Shown here: one piece after another, positions 1 to 9,189 of the stretch
Layout: each line of letters begins with the position of its first letter
How positions within the stretch are numbered: the stretch's first letter is position 1
Source of the DNA: Nitrincola tibetensis
GTDB lineage: Bacteria > Pseudomonadota > Gammaproteobacteria > Pseudomonadales > Balneatricaceae
Length of the DNA stretch: 64,000 nucleotides
Reading direction: 5' to 3'
Assembly: GCF_003284585.1 (NCBI RefSeq)
Contig: NZ_QKRX01000002.1
Span: 248,001 to 312,000, forward strand
The notes under the pieces: generated by a model
Database searches by the model: none
What the model was told of the DNA's origin: nothing
Seen by the model: the letters and a program-made list of their open reading frames with translations, nothing else
Program-made: the position numbers and the translations under genes

Positions 1-975
1 TCGATTCAATCCACATGTCAAATAGTCATTAAAGGCAAGGTTTTCAATACGCTCAAAAAGCGTTACGTTATCGAGCCCAACTGAAACATAAACTGAAAAC
101 AAACGAATGAGACGGATATCCCCCTCCGTCAAACGTCGACTGGTATGCAAACAAATGACCATTTCATCATCAGATGGCGATTTAAGGTACAAGATCGCAA
201 TATTTTCAGTGACCGAGTTTTGACGGGTTTGTAGGACATGCTCGATCTGATTGGTCAACTCTTTGTTAGCAATGTTGTCGATATAGTGCCCTACCATTGA
301 TGCGTAAGGCCCAAAGCCTGCGATAACTTGCACTCGATGTGCATTGTCTTGACGAAGACACAGCATTGCATGATGATCGACTTCAAGTAAACTGCATAAT
401 TGAACTAAAACACCTTCCGAAAATGTCTCAATTGCATGCTCAGAGAAGATTTGAGCAGCTCCTTGAATAATCAACTCAAGCCCTTCACGATGCCGATTAA
501 TCATTTCAAGCTGCTGGAAAAATCGGCAGGCAGCACTTAATGTCACAATGAGCTGTGTAGTCGTTAACTCTGTCTTTTGCTTGTAATCGTTAATATCATA
601 GTCATGAATAACCTGAAGCTCTGGAGCATACCCAGGCTGCCCCGTACGAATGACAATTCGAGTTGAGGATTCATTCAAATCACAACGAATGAAGTTGATT
701 AAATCAAGACCTGCATGCTCTGTTTCCATGACCACATCTAATAAGACACAAGCAAAACGTTTGTGTTTTCGAAGAATGGCTTTAGCTTCAACTGCAGAGT
801 ACGCACTCGTAAAGATCAACGGGCGATCTAATACCAAACAACCCTCTAACGCAAAACGGGTTGTTTCATGAACTTGTTGCTCATCATCGACAAGCAAAAT
901 GTGCCAAGGCTCTCCTGATGGGGCGTTTTCAAACGCGTCGTCTTCAGGTGCAAATTCAAATGTATCGTTCGTCAC
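1..975 (-). CDS. Response regulator, receiver-DUF3369, probably with GGDEF output (partial)
   Basis: The 3' end is cut off by the window; 325 codons are visible. The start is GTG at 975, overlapping the kinase stop by 4 bases (GTGA), which implies translational coupling. Residues about 25-150 form a receiver domain with the acidic pair in LLVDDE (about 28-33) and a phosphoacceptor Asp near residue 80 (VLLDVVM). Residues about 165-310 match the character of DUF3369, a GAF-like linker found in receiver proteins with cyclic-di-GMP outputs. The last visible residues (FNDYLTCGLNR) resemble the first helix of a GGDEF domain, so a diguanylate cyclase, possibly GGDEF-EAL, probably follows. The output domain is inferred because it lies outside the window. 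It is the likely partner of the kinase just upstream. Confidence 0.8.
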   Translation of the reverse strand, partial: MTNDTFEFAPEDDAFENAPSGEPWHILLVDDEQQVHETTRFALEGCLVLDRPLIFTSAYSAVEAKAILRKHKRFACVLLDVVMETEHAGLDLINFIRCDLNESSTRIVIRTGQPGYAPELQVIHDYDINDYKQKTELTTTQLIVTLSAACRFFQQLEMINRHREGLELIIQGAAQIFSEHAIETFSEGVLVQLCSLLEVDHHAMLCLRQDNAHRVQVIAGFGPYASMVGHYIDNIANKELTNQIEHVLQTRQNSVTENIAILYLKSPSDDEMVICLHTSRRLTEGDIRLIRLFSVYVSVGLDNVTLFERIENLAFNDYLTCGLNR

Positions 976-2522
976 TGTATCTCACTTGATGCTATAACTG
1001 TCTCAACAGAGCTTACATGAAAAGGCATCCTAATTTCCATTTCCAAACCCGGATTATTACGAATAATAATCGATCCTTTCAAAATTTTTGTCACAAGACT
1101 GTAGACAATGTATAAACCCAAGCCTGAACCGCCTTTACCAAATTTTGTGGTATAGAAGGGATCAAATAGTTTATCAATTGATTCCAGTGGAACACCACAA
1201 CCATTGTCACCAATGATCAGTGCCAGTGTTTGTGCATCATACGCATAGGCTTTTAAGTAAATGACGCCCTGCGATTGATGTTCAAAACCATGTGTCAAAC
1301 TATTATTGACAGCATTCAAAATAATTTGTCCTATAGAACCAGGATAGCTAAATAGCGTGAAATTGTCTGGAATGTCAACATCTAGCTGAATATTCGAATG
1401 TTTCAGACGAGGCTGAAGCGTGCTTAGAATTTCACCAATGACAGTTTTAAGATTAAACTCACGACTGAGCATGCTGGTTTGATCAACGGCGACCTGCTTA
1501 AAACTATTGACCTGATTTACTGCCATTTGCAGACTTGATGACATAATACGTAAACCATTTTTGAATTCAGATATAAATTCATCTAGGCTCGATTTTTTCA
1601 ATTCCCCTGTTTTCACAAGCTTCTCAAATTGTTGTAACTTGATGTCTAAGGACGTACTGATGGTTTTGGCATTTCCTAGCGGAGTGTTAACTTCATGGGC
1701 GATACCGGCCACCATTCTACCTAGCGAAGCTAACTTCTCAGTCTGCACTAGCTGATTTTGTAAGTTTTTTAAGTTTTCTAATGCGATATGGGCTTCATCT
1801 CTTGCTTGCGCTAAGTCTTCCTCGGTATTAATCTGCAGAGACAGAGTCTTATTGTAGTCCGAAATAAGTAGCCCTAACTCGTCGTTAGAAGACCAATCCA
1901 CTGGGCGCCGAACGCCAGTTGATTGATAAGACTTCAATGAATTGGACACTTGCTCCAAGGGTCTAAATATTATCCAGCGGAACAAAGCCGTTGTAATCAT
2001 AACCAATGTGAGAACACCAGCGATTAAAATCAAAAACAGGCCTTTAATGCTTTGCATCAAATGAGTGATAAAGTTTCCTGTTTGGGGAATATAGTGAAGG
2101 TATAAATCCCCAACACGTCGAGGTGCACCAAGTCCTTCGTAATAAACGGCACTATGAAACTCTATGAGATTAATATTTGTAGAACTGCAATCACCAATCT
2201 TGAGGGGCTGCACGTTCTGCACTATCGCCGACACATGCTCTAAAATAACACAGATCGCTCCATCGTCATTTAATGAGGCTGCTAATATGTTGGCGGCCAC
2301 ATTGTCTGCCAACTGCCACACAGGTTCAGCTAACTGCCTCGCTAAAGTATCAACTCGCTGCTGAACATATTGGACTTCTAAGCGCTGTGCTTGTTTATTT
2401 TCATAGACGACTAGCAGGCTGGTTGCAACAAGCATTACAGCTAGCAACAAAGGAATTACACCCAATAAAAACTTTTTTGTGAGTGAAATGTTGAACGCTC
2501 TATGCTTGTTGTAGTTAAGCAT
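972..2522 (-). CDS. Membrane-bound sensor histidine kinase
   Basis: 516 residues. A transmembrane segment (about 15-40), a periplasmic sensor of about 115 residues and a second segment (about 160-185) lead into a HAMP linker (FRPLEQVSNSL). A short coiled coil comes before the HisKA dimerisation domain, where His276 in AGIAHEVNTPLG is the phosphorylated residue. The HATPase domain has the N box (LNAVNNSLTHG, about 402-412), the G1 box (IGDNGCGVP) and the G2 box (GGSGLGLYIV). It should autophosphorylate and pass phosphate to the receiver protein encoded immediately downstream. The solute-binding gene is 21 bases upstream on the same strand, so a periplasmic binding protein may present the ligand; that is inferred from context only. 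Confidence 0.9.
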   Translation of the reverse strand: MLNYNKHRAFNISLTKKFLLGVIPLLLAVMLVATSLLVVYENKQAQRLEVQYVQQRVDTLARQLAEPVWQLADNVAANILAASLNDDGAICVILEHVSAIVQNVQPLKIGDCSSTNINLIEFHSAVYYEGLGAPRRVGDLYLHYIPQTGNFITHLMQSIKGLFLILIAGVLTLVMITTALFRWIIFRPLEQVSNSLKSYQSTGVRRPVDWSSNDELGLLISDYNKTLSLQINTEEDLAQARDEAHIALENLKNLQNQLVQTEKLASLGRMVAGIAHEVNTPLGNAKTISTSLDIKLQQFEKLVKTGELKKSSLDEFISEFKNGLRIMSSSLQMAVNQVNSFKQVAVDQTSMLSREFNLKTVIGEILSTLQPRLKHSNIQLDVDIPDNFTLFSYPGSIGQIILNAVNNSLTHGFEHQSQGVIYLKAYAYDAQTLALIIGDNGCGVPLESIDKLFDPFYTTKFGKGGSGLGLYIVYSLVTKILKGSIIIRNNPGLEMEIRMPFHVSSVETVIASSEIQ

Positions 2523-2543
2523 GACCTAGCCTGTACCTCTTAC

Positions 2544-3350
2544 TTAATTTTGAGTGAAAGAGTCACTCGCTTTAGCAAGATAATAGGACTGCCGATCCTC
2601 TTCTTGAATAATGCGCAGTGCATCACTAATTCGGCGCCTAAGCGACTCAGTATTGCATTTAGATAATTTAGAAAAGGTCAAAAAGAGATTTTGTTGAGTA
2701 ATTGCACGAGGTAGCGTTTTGATATTCGAGATACCCAATTGTTGAGCAAAAATTAGACCTGGCTGATCTTCATAAATGAGATAATCCGCTCGTTGACTGG
2801 CTACCATTAATAACCCTTGCTCCAAACTACCCACTTCTGTGATGCTTAGATGCGTTTTAGCGAACTGATCAAATGTTTGGCCAAAGCTATTGTAAATCAC
2901 AGTGACACCCTGATAAGGAATCAAATCACGCCACTCTGAGTAGTTTATTTCTTTCTCATTGGAGGTCCAAACAGCGGTTTGCGTAAGCATTAGACTGGGC
3001 TCGACATAATCCATCCACTCTTTTCGAGCCTCCGTAAAAAAAGCTCCAGCAATGAGATCAATACGGCCTGCTGCGACTTCCTCTTGTGTTCGCCCCCAAG
3101 GTCCGCTGTCAATCAACTTGATAGGAAGCCCCACCATGTCAGAAAGGTCATCCATCAAATAGCGTATGGCGCCAGTTAACTCACCCGGTCGACTGAGATC
3201 ACGCCATAAATAAGGGGGATATTCGGCATTCCCGCTCGCTGTTAGCTCCTCACACTGACCCTCTGTGGCATGGGCTGACGTGATGCCCAGTACAGAGAAG
3301 ACTGCGAAGAATATAGATGACTTGAAAATCTGCAGCCTATTAACTCTCAT
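2544..3350 (-). CDS. Periplasmic solute-binding protein, family 3 (transporter-type)
   Basis: 268 residues. An N-terminal signal peptide has basic residues, then a hydrophobic stretch, with likely cleavage after SAHA (about residue 28). The body has the amino-acid-binding-protein pattern: YPPYLWRD near the start, then GAIRYLMDDLSDMVGLPI and AAGRIDLIAGAFFTEARKEWMDYVEP. It heads an operon with a histidine kinase and a response regulator, and no ABC permease gene is nearby. It may therefore act as a sensor component rather than a transport component. The ligand cannot be told from the sequence. The short region upstream (3351-3522) is shared with the divergent helicase gene. Confidence 0.8.
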   Translation of the reverse strand: MRVNRLQIFKSSIFFAVFSVLGITSAHATEGQCEELTASGNAEYPPYLWRDLSRPGELTGAIRYLMDDLSDMVGLPIKLIDSGPWGRTQEEVAAGRIDLIAGAFFTEARKEWMDYVEPSLMLTQTAVWTSNEKEINYSEWRDLIPYQGVTVIYNSFGQTFDQFAKTHLSITEVGSLEQGLLMVASQRADYLIYEDQPGLIFAQQLGISNIKTLPRAITQQNLFLTFSKLSKCNTESLRRRISDALRIIQEEDRQSYYLAKASDSFTQN

Positions 3351-3522
3351 GCGCAGCGCTTCCTAGATAAGTTAACCCTGTAAACACCGTCAGTTTAGAT
3401 GAAAGCCATTGAGAACACAAAAGCTTATATCACCTTGAATCAAAGGATTTTTTTGGATGCAGAAATTACATGATTATCCTGATAAACTATTGTCTATGAA
3501 TTAACCTCTCCTGAGTGTCTTT

Positions 3523-4842
3523 ATGTCTGGATTTGATTTACTGAATTTGTCACCTGAGCTCCAATTCACCTTGTCAGAGCTAGGGCACCAGCAACCAACA
3601 CCCATTCAAAAGCTTGCTATTCCATTAATTCTTCAAGGCGTTGATGTGATGGCGCAAGCCCAAACGGGAACAGGGAAAACCGCTGCGTTTGCACTGCCCA
3701 TGATCGAAATGCTGAGTAAAAAAGCGCCCGATCCGGACTATCATGCTATTCGTGGGCTTATTTTAACACCCACTCGCGAATTGGCCATTCAAGTTGGTGA
3801 CAGTACTCTCGCCTATGGTCGTCATCTCGGCATGCGAGTGGCATCGATCTATGGCGGTGTGCGTTTCGACAATCAAATTCGGAAAATGAAACGTGGAGCC
3901 GACATTCTGGTTGCAACACCAGGACGTTTGTTGGATATGCTGGCACAAAACAAGCTCTCAATTAACAAGTTGGAAATTTTGGTTTTTGATGAAGCAGATC
4001 GCATGCTAGACCTTGGTTTCATCGAAGATATTCGCAAGCTCATGCGCTATATGCCCGCCAAGCGTCAAACCCTGCTATTTTCTGCTACCTTTTCTCCTGA
4101 AATCGATGTGCTGGCCGAACACCTGCTCAATTCGCCGCATCGCGTTAATGCTTCCCCACCCAACTCTGTCGTCAAACTGATCAAACAGCGCGCCTTTGCG
4201 GTTGACCAAAAGGATAAGTCCGACATCCTGAGCTACTTCATAAAGGGGCTACAATGGACTCAAGTATTGGTGTTTACACGGACACGTCAGAGAGCCGATA
4301 GTGTTGCTGAGTATTTACAATCTGAGAACATAAAGGCAACCGCTTTGCACGGCGATAAAGTACAACGCGAACGCAATTTGGCATTACAGCAATTCTCAGA
4401 AGGTGAAATAAACGTCCTCGTTGCCACCGACGTTGCCGCGCGTGGCCTAGATATAGACTCCTTATCTCAAGTGGTCAACTATGACTTACCCAACCAAGCT
4501 GAGGCCTATGTGCATCGTATTGGTCGAACAGGTCGAGCTGGAAAATCAGGCGTTGCCTTCTCGTTTGTAGCGCCAGATGAACGCAATTATTTATCAAGTA
4601 TTTGTGAACTCATTCAAAAAAACATTCCCCTGGAGCCCGTGCCGATTATTGAAAGTGGAAAAATGCATGGCAGTCGCAGCGACGCTAAGGTTATTTCTAA
4701 AAAAACAAAAGGCCGATCCACACAATCAAAACAAAAGCATCCCGCTTCGAAGACAACGACTCCAGCGATATCGAATCAAAATGATGTGAAAAGTAGCAGC
4801 CGCGATAAGGCTCGACGCAGTTCATTGTTTGATAAACCTTAA
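3523..4842 (+). CDS. rhlE: DEAD-box ATP-dependent RNA helicase, RhlE type
   Basis: 439 residues. It shows the full DEAD-box motif series: Q motif (GHQQPTPIQ, about 21-29), Walker A AQTGTGKT (45-52), PTRELAIQ, TPGR, DEADRMLDLGF, SAT, VATDVAARGLDID and HRIGRTGRAGKSG. A Lys/Ser-rich basic tail of about 60 residues follows the helicase core and probably binds RNA. Proteins of this type unwind RNA in ribosome assembly and RNA decay. RhlE is the closest subgroup by the N-terminal sequence and MLDLGF, though naming within DEAD-box paralogues is uncertain. A good terminator follows directly, so it is probably a single-gene unit. Confidence 0.88.
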   Translation: MSGFDLLNLSPELQFTLSELGHQQPTPIQKLAIPLILQGVDVMAQAQTGTGKTAAFALPMIEMLSKKAPDPDYHAIRGLILTPTRELAIQVGDSTLAYGRHLGMRVASIYGGVRFDNQIRKMKRGADILVATPGRLLDMLAQNKLSINKLEILVFDEADRMLDLGFIEDIRKLMRYMPAKRQTLLFSATFSPEIDVLAEHLLNSPHRVNASPPNSVVKLIKQRAFAVDQKDKSDILSYFIKGLQWTQVLVFTRTRQRADSVAEYLQSENIKATALHGDKVQRERNLALQQFSEGEINVLVATDVAARGLDIDSLSQVVNYDLPNQAEAYVHRIGRTGRAGKSGVAFSFVAPDERNYLSSICELIQKNIPLEPVPIIESGKMHGSRSDAKVISKKTKGRSTQSKQKHPASKTTTPAISNQNDVKSSSRDKARRSSLFDKP

Positions 4843-4869
4843 ACAGCCTTCATTGCGAAGGCTGTTTTC
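4842..4869 (+). terminator. Rho-independent terminator after the RNA helicase gene
   Basis: A perfect 10-bp stem (AACAGCCTTC 4842-4851 with GAAGGCTGTT 4857-4866) has a 5-base loop and ends in a short T run. Its first base overlaps the helicase stop codon. Confidence 0.8.
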
Positions 4870-4929
4870 GCTATAATTGAATATTTATACGCTCGTCGTC
4901 TCACTTACTCATTCTGAAAGGCAATCTTC

Positions 4930-6516
4930 TTGATCTCAACCGCTAATCTCACGATGCAGTTTGGCCCTAAGCCACTGTTTGAAAATGTATCCGTTAAATT
5001 TGGCAATGGCCATCGTTATGGTCTTATCGGCGCCAATGGTTGCGGAAAGTCAACCTTCATGAAAATCCTAGGTGGGGATCTCGAGCCCTCCTCTGGCCAA
5101 GTGATGCTGGCACCCAACACCCGCTTAGGTAAATTGCGTCAGGACCAGTTTGCCTATGAGGATTATACGGTTATCGATACCGTCATTATGGGCAATGCAG
5201 AGCTAGCCCGAGTGAAAGCCGAACGTGATCGCATCTACTCTTTACCTGACATGAGTGAAGACGATGGCATGGCCGTTGCCGAGCTAGAAGTGCTGTTTGC
5301 TGAAATGGATGGTTATACAGCTGAATCGAGAGCGGGTGAACTGCTCCTTGGACTTGATATTCCATTATCACAGCATAATGGCCCAATGAGCGCCCTAGCG
5401 CCAGGCTGGAAGATACGCGTTCTTCTTGCGCAGGCACTGTTTTCGGACCCTGATGTACTGCTGTTAGATGAGCCTACCAACCATCTTGACATCAACACCA
5501 TTCGCTGGCTTGAAAATATCTTAGTTTCAAGAAACAGCACCATGATTATCATTTCGCATGATCGTCACTTTTTAAATCAGGTTTGTACCCACATGGCCGA
5601 TTTAGACTATGGTGAGTTAAGACTCTTTTCTGGCAACTATGACGAGTACATGATTGCGGCGACACAGGCCAGGGAAAGACTCCTGACTGACAACGCCAAG
5701 AAAAAAGCACAAATTGCGGAGCTTCAAACCTTCGTGAGTCGTTTCTCTGCCAATGCGTCCAAAGCAAAACAGGCGACTTCGCGTGCTAAGCAAATTGATA
5801 AGATCCAACTAGAAGACGTTAAGCCATCCAGCAGGGTCAGTCCATATATCCGCTTCGAGCAGCAAAAAAAGCTGCATCGCCAAGCGGTTACAATCAAAGA
5901 GCTTTGTAAGCAATTTGATGATACACCACTGTTGAATAACGTTAACTTGCAAATAGAGGCCGGTGAGCGTGTTGCGATCATTGGGCCCAACGGTATCGGT
6001 AAAACCACACTCCTCCAGTGTTTGGCTGGCAACCTTCGTCTTGATAGTGGTGAGGTGAAATGGACAGATAGCGCAGAAGTCGGCTATTTTGCCCAAGATC
6101 ATACAGATGACTTTTCAAATGACATGACCTTAATTGACTGGATGTCGCAATGGACACAAGGTGGTGAGCAAGTTATTCGTGGTGCGCTCGGGAGAATGTT
6201 GTTTTCAGGCGACGACATTCACAAATCTGTCAAAGTGATTTCGGGCGGTGAACAAGGACGAATGCTGTTTGGTAAACTTACACTGACAAAGCCAAACATT
6301 ATGATGATGGACGAACCAACCAATCACTTGGATATGGAATCTATCGAGGCCTTAAACCTGGCGCTCGAAAATTATCCTGGCACCTTGATTTTTGTCAGCC
6401 ACGACCGCGAGTTTGTGTCTTCATTAGCAACACGGATCGTCGAGATCAGCGCTACTGGGATTACTGATTTCAGCGGTTCTTATGACGACTACTTGCGCAG
6501 CCAAGGCATCCTATAG
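4930..6516 (+). CDS. ybiT: ABC-F family ATPase, YbiT type
   Basis: 528 residues with two ABC ATPase domains joined by a linker, typical of ABC-F translation factors that act at the ribosomal exit site and have no membrane domains. Walker A motifs are GANGCGKS (about 34-41) and GPNGIGKT (about 352-359). Each half also has a Walker B with [11 protein letters not shown] or [11 protein letters not shown]. From memory, the N-terminus ([18 protein letters not shown]) lines up residue for residue with E. coli YbiT. That alignment supports the TTG start at 4930, which has AAAGG about 9 bases upstream. YbiT is a recognised ABC-F subgroup, but its exact role is still poorly defined. Confidence 0.9.
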   Translation: MISTANLTMQFGPKPLFENVSVKFGNGHRYGLIGANGCGKSTFMKILGGDLEPSSGQVMLAPNTRLGKLRQDQFAYEDYTVIDTVIMGNAELARVKAERDRIYSLPDMSEDDGMAVAELEVLFAEMDGYTAESRAGELLLGLDIPLSQHNGPMSALAPGWKIRVLLAQALFSDPDVLLLDEPTNHLDINTIRWLENILVSRNSTMIIISHDRHFLNQVCTHMADLDYGELRLFSGNYDEYMIAATQARERLLTDNAKKKAQIAELQTFVSRFSANASKAKQATSRAKQIDKIQLEDVKPSSRVSPYIRFEQQKKLHRQAVTIKELCKQFDDTPLLNNVNLQIEAGERVAIIGPNGIGKTTLLQCLAGNLRLDSGEVKWTDSAEVGYFAQDHTDDFSNDMTLIDWMSQWTQGGEQVIRGALGRMLFSGDDIHKSVKVISGGEQGRMLFGKLTLTKPNIMMMDEPTNHLDMESIEALNLALENYPGTLIFVSHDREFVSSLATRIVEISATGITDFSGSYDDYLRSQGIL

Positions 6517-6521
6517 CAGAT

Positions 6522-6559
6522 ATTCCTTAGGAGGGTGAAGATACATCCTCCTAAGGAAT
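6522..6559. terminator. Long perfect hairpin between convergent genes
   Basis: ATTCCTTAGGAGG (6522-6534) and CCTCCTAAGGAAT (6547-6559) form a perfect 13-bp stem with a 12-base loop. It sits between the 3' ends of ybiT and the minus-strand transpeptidase gene. Neither side has a clear T tract, so it may be a terminator or an mRNA-stabilising structure for both genes. Confidence 0.6.
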
Positions 6560-6582
6560 TCAACGAACTGTAACTAAAAAGA

Positions 6583-7302
6583 TTAGCTATCAGCCCCTTT
6601 TAAAGGCGCGATATAGCTTGCAACGCGTTCCGGTTGACAGTTTAGATAGGCAGAGTTTTCAAGCCACTGCTGATCTGGAAAGTATGAGAACATAAATTGC
6701 CCTCCTTTTAACTGATCAACCACTTCTTGGGCAATTTCTGGCCGCACAGCTGGACAGCCTTGGCTTCTTCCGATACGTCCCTGACGCGATACCCATTCTG
6801 GGTCCACATAATCAGCCGCATGGATGACAATGGCGCGTTCTCTAGCCTTATCATTAACACCTGGCTCAAGGCCATCTAAACGAAGAGAATAGCCATGACG
6901 GCCAAAGTAGCTTTCTTGTGTCCGGAACAAACCTATACTGGATTGATGACTGCCAACAACATTAGAAAACTCAGTGGCAAAATTATCACCAGAGTTTTGC
7001 CCATGTGCCACAAGCTCTTCCATCAACAAACGTTTTTTTGATAGATCAAAAATCCAGAGACGCGGCTCAGATGAGGGCTTAGAAAAATCAATAATAGCTA
7101 ATCGATCAGAAGGCTTTAGACCATTACTTGTTGCACACTGCATAGCGGCAATCGCTTTATCCAGTACAACCTTGCTTAAAGCAGGCGCTTGTAAGGATAA
7201 AGAATAATTTAAAGACTGATCAAAAGGAGAAGCCACGACTGACGATGACATGATGACTAGACTGGAAACTGTCAGCATCCACTGACGACAGCGCTGAAAC
7301 AT
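6583..7302 (-). CDS. Murein L,D-transpeptidase catalytic-domain protein
   Basis: 239 residues. A signal peptide (about 1-24, cleavage near VVASP) is followed by a compact YkuD-like domain of the murein L,D-transpeptidase catalytic family. The catalytic signature is visible: His in IVIHAADYV, then GRSQGCPAV with the nucleophilic Cys. This spacing matches the HxD...SxGCxAV pattern of the family. It should act in the periplasm on peptidoglycan tetrapeptides or on an attached protein; substrate and product are not evident. It is divergent from a larger L,D-transpeptidase gene at 7473, with a 170-bp intergenic region between them. Confidence 0.82.
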   Translation of the reverse strand: MFQRCRQWMLTVSSLVIMSSSVVASPFDQSLNYSLSLQAPALSKVVLDKAIAAMQCATSNGLKPSDRLAIIDFSKPSSEPRLWIFDLSKKRLLMEELVAHGQNSGDNFATEFSNVVGSHQSSIGLFRTQESYFGRHGYSLRLDGLEPGVNDKARERAIVIHAADYVDPEWVSRQGRIGRSQGCPAVRPEIAQEVVDQLKGGQFMFSYFPDQQWLENSAYLNCQPERVASYIAPLKGADS

Positions 7303-7472
7303 GATATGGTAATCCTCCTAAAATTATGTGTTAACCAGCCGATAACCTACAAGTAACGCTTACGCATGACCTTCCAGCCTGCGATTGCTAATGTACCAAT
7401 TAAATCGACTATACTATCTAACGGAACTGTGCTGAGAAGCATTCTATCAGGACCTGACAGGGAGCAAAACCA

Positions 7473-9050
7473 TTGATCAAAAAAAGTACAGCAAATGTCG
7501 TTGCTTTTTTGCTGATTTCGACCGCTTCAGCATTCTCGCATGCAGAAAACACCACTGAAGCTATTGAAGATTTGGACTCATCGCTGTCAATGATGACCCT
7601 CACGCACACACTGACCCTGCCCTTCGATCACCCCCTCTACTCTATTTACTCTGAAGTAGGGTTTGAATATTTATGGGCGTCGAAAGACAAGTTGCTACAG
7701 TTAGTTCATCAGCTAGAAGCCTTACAATTTGATGGACTTGATCCTCGTCACTATGATATCGAAGAGCTTTATTGGCGTATTAATAACACTGAGAACTTTC
7801 AACATATTGATACAGAACTTGAAGTACTCGCGACGACAAGCATGCTAAATGCCCTATCACATCTTATGTATGGAAAACTAAAAGCTGACGAAATAGAACC
7901 CATGTGGCGCTATGAACGTCAACGTCCTCTCGACCAACGTCACGAGGCACTTTTAATCAAACATCAATCGAATATCTCAACCGCGTTTGATCAAGCTCGC
8001 CCAGATTTCCCTCCGTATCAACAGCTGCGCTCTGCCTATCAAACACTCTTAGCTGAGCTTAAATTGCATGAATGGCCGTTTATTTCAGAAGATCGTCCAT
8101 CAATTCGCCAGGGCGATCGGGATCCACGCGTAGTGTTGATTCGAGAACGATTGCTTCCCTCAATTGATCATCCTGATCCAGATTTCTATGATGAAGCGCT
8201 GGCCGAAGCCGTTATTGAGTTTCAAAAATCATTTTTGCTGACTACCGATGGAATTGTTGGACCGGCAACCCTTAGAGCCATGAATATGTCACCGGCTGAC
8301 AAGCTCAATCAAATTCAAGTCAATCTTGAGAGAATGCGCTGGTTAGCCAATGAGATGGAAGAGGAAATGGTGCTGGTTGATATCGCGGGCGCAAAGCTGG
8401 TGTACTACGAAAATGCACAGCCAGTATGGGAAACACGCACTCAAGTGGGTCGCCCTGCACGCCCTACTCCCTTAATGAAATCAAGAATTACGCACTTTAC
8501 GTTTAATCCTACTTGGACGATTCCACCCACTATTTTGCGCCAAGATAAACTTCCGGAAATTCGAAGGGATATAAGCTATCTACAGCGAAATAACATACGA
8601 GTGTTGGACTATTCAGGTGCCGAATTACAAGCTGACGAGATAGACTGGAGTAACCCAGGCGGCATCATGCTTCGACAAGACTCAGGCCCTGCCAATGCCC
8701 TCGGACAAGTTGTGATTCGCTTCCCAAACTCAGAGGCTATCTATTTACACGACACGCCCAGTAAGCGGCTTTTTGAAAGAGACCAGCGCGCATTTAGCTC
8801 CGGTTGCATTCGTGTCGAGAATGCTTTGGATCTTGTTTCAATATTAATGGAAGCGACTCAAACACCCGAAGCACAACAGATAGACAGCTTATTGAACAGT
8901 CGTCAAACCCGAAATGTAAGCCTTCGCTCATCGATCCCCGTTCTCCTGGCCTACTGGACAGCCGAAGCAGATGATAAAGGGCATATCATCTTTCGCCCTG
9001 ATATCTACAATCACGATAAACGTGTACTCACCGCATTAAACGCTCATTAG
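7473..9050 (+). CDS. L,D-transpeptidase, YcbB/LdtD-like
   Basis: 525 residues. The TTG start at 7473 is chosen because it opens a convincing signal peptide (MIKKSTANVVAFLLIS...SHA) and has a GGGAG-like site upstream. The family layout is an N-terminal scaffold region, then a peptidoglycan-binding helical motif around residues 210-275 (DPRVVLIRERL ... VIEFQKSFLLTTDGIVGPATL). The YkuD catalytic domain follows, with His in YLHDTPSKRLF and Cys445 in FSSGCIRVENALDL. Enzymes of this family make 3-3 cross-links in peptidoglycan. The length is somewhat below that of E. coli YcbB as I recall it. It faces away from a second, smaller transpeptidase gene. Confidence 0.85.
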   Translation: MIKKSTANVVAFLLISTASAFSHAENTTEAIEDLDSSLSMMTLTHTLTLPFDHPLYSIYSEVGFEYLWASKDKLLQLVHQLEALQFDGLDPRHYDIEELYWRINNTENFQHIDTELEVLATTSMLNALSHLMYGKLKADEIEPMWRYERQRPLDQRHEALLIKHQSNISTAFDQARPDFPPYQQLRSAYQTLLAELKLHEWPFISEDRPSIRQGDRDPRVVLIRERLLPSIDHPDPDFYDEALAEAVIEFQKSFLLTTDGIVGPATLRAMNMSPADKLNQIQVNLERMRWLANEMEEEMVLVDIAGAKLVYYENAQPVWETRTQVGRPARPTPLMKSRITHFTFNPTWTIPPTILRQDKLPEIRRDISYLQRNNIRVLDYSGAELQADEIDWSNPGGIMLRQDSGPANALGQVVIRFPNSEAIYLHDTPSKRLFERDQRAFSSGCIRVENALDLVSILMEATQTPEAQQIDSLLNSRQTRNVSLRSSIPVLLAYWTAEADDKGHIIFRPDIYNHDKRVLTALNAH

Positions 9051-9067
9051 TTATCCTAATCAGAAAC

Positions 9068-9089
9068 AGGGGAGTGCGTAAGCTCTCCT
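9068..9089 (+). terminator. Weak hairpin after the YcbB-like gene
   Basis: AGGGGAG (9068-9074) can pair with CTCTCCT (9083-9089) with one G-T wobble and an 8-base loop. A T-containing stretch follows but there is no continuous T run. It is a plausible but weak terminator. Confidence 0.35.
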
Positions 9090-9189
9090 CTATCTTTGTT
9101 GCAGGTCGCGATTAAATCATTTATAGCTATTACTTATTTCACTTTAGATATTTGATTGGTAAAATATTAATTTTGAGGATACTACAAAC

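Noticed and set aside
5186-6102. Several minus-strand open frames inside ybiT
   Set aside because: They are shadows of a complete, well-conserved ABC-F gene and show no recognised domain.
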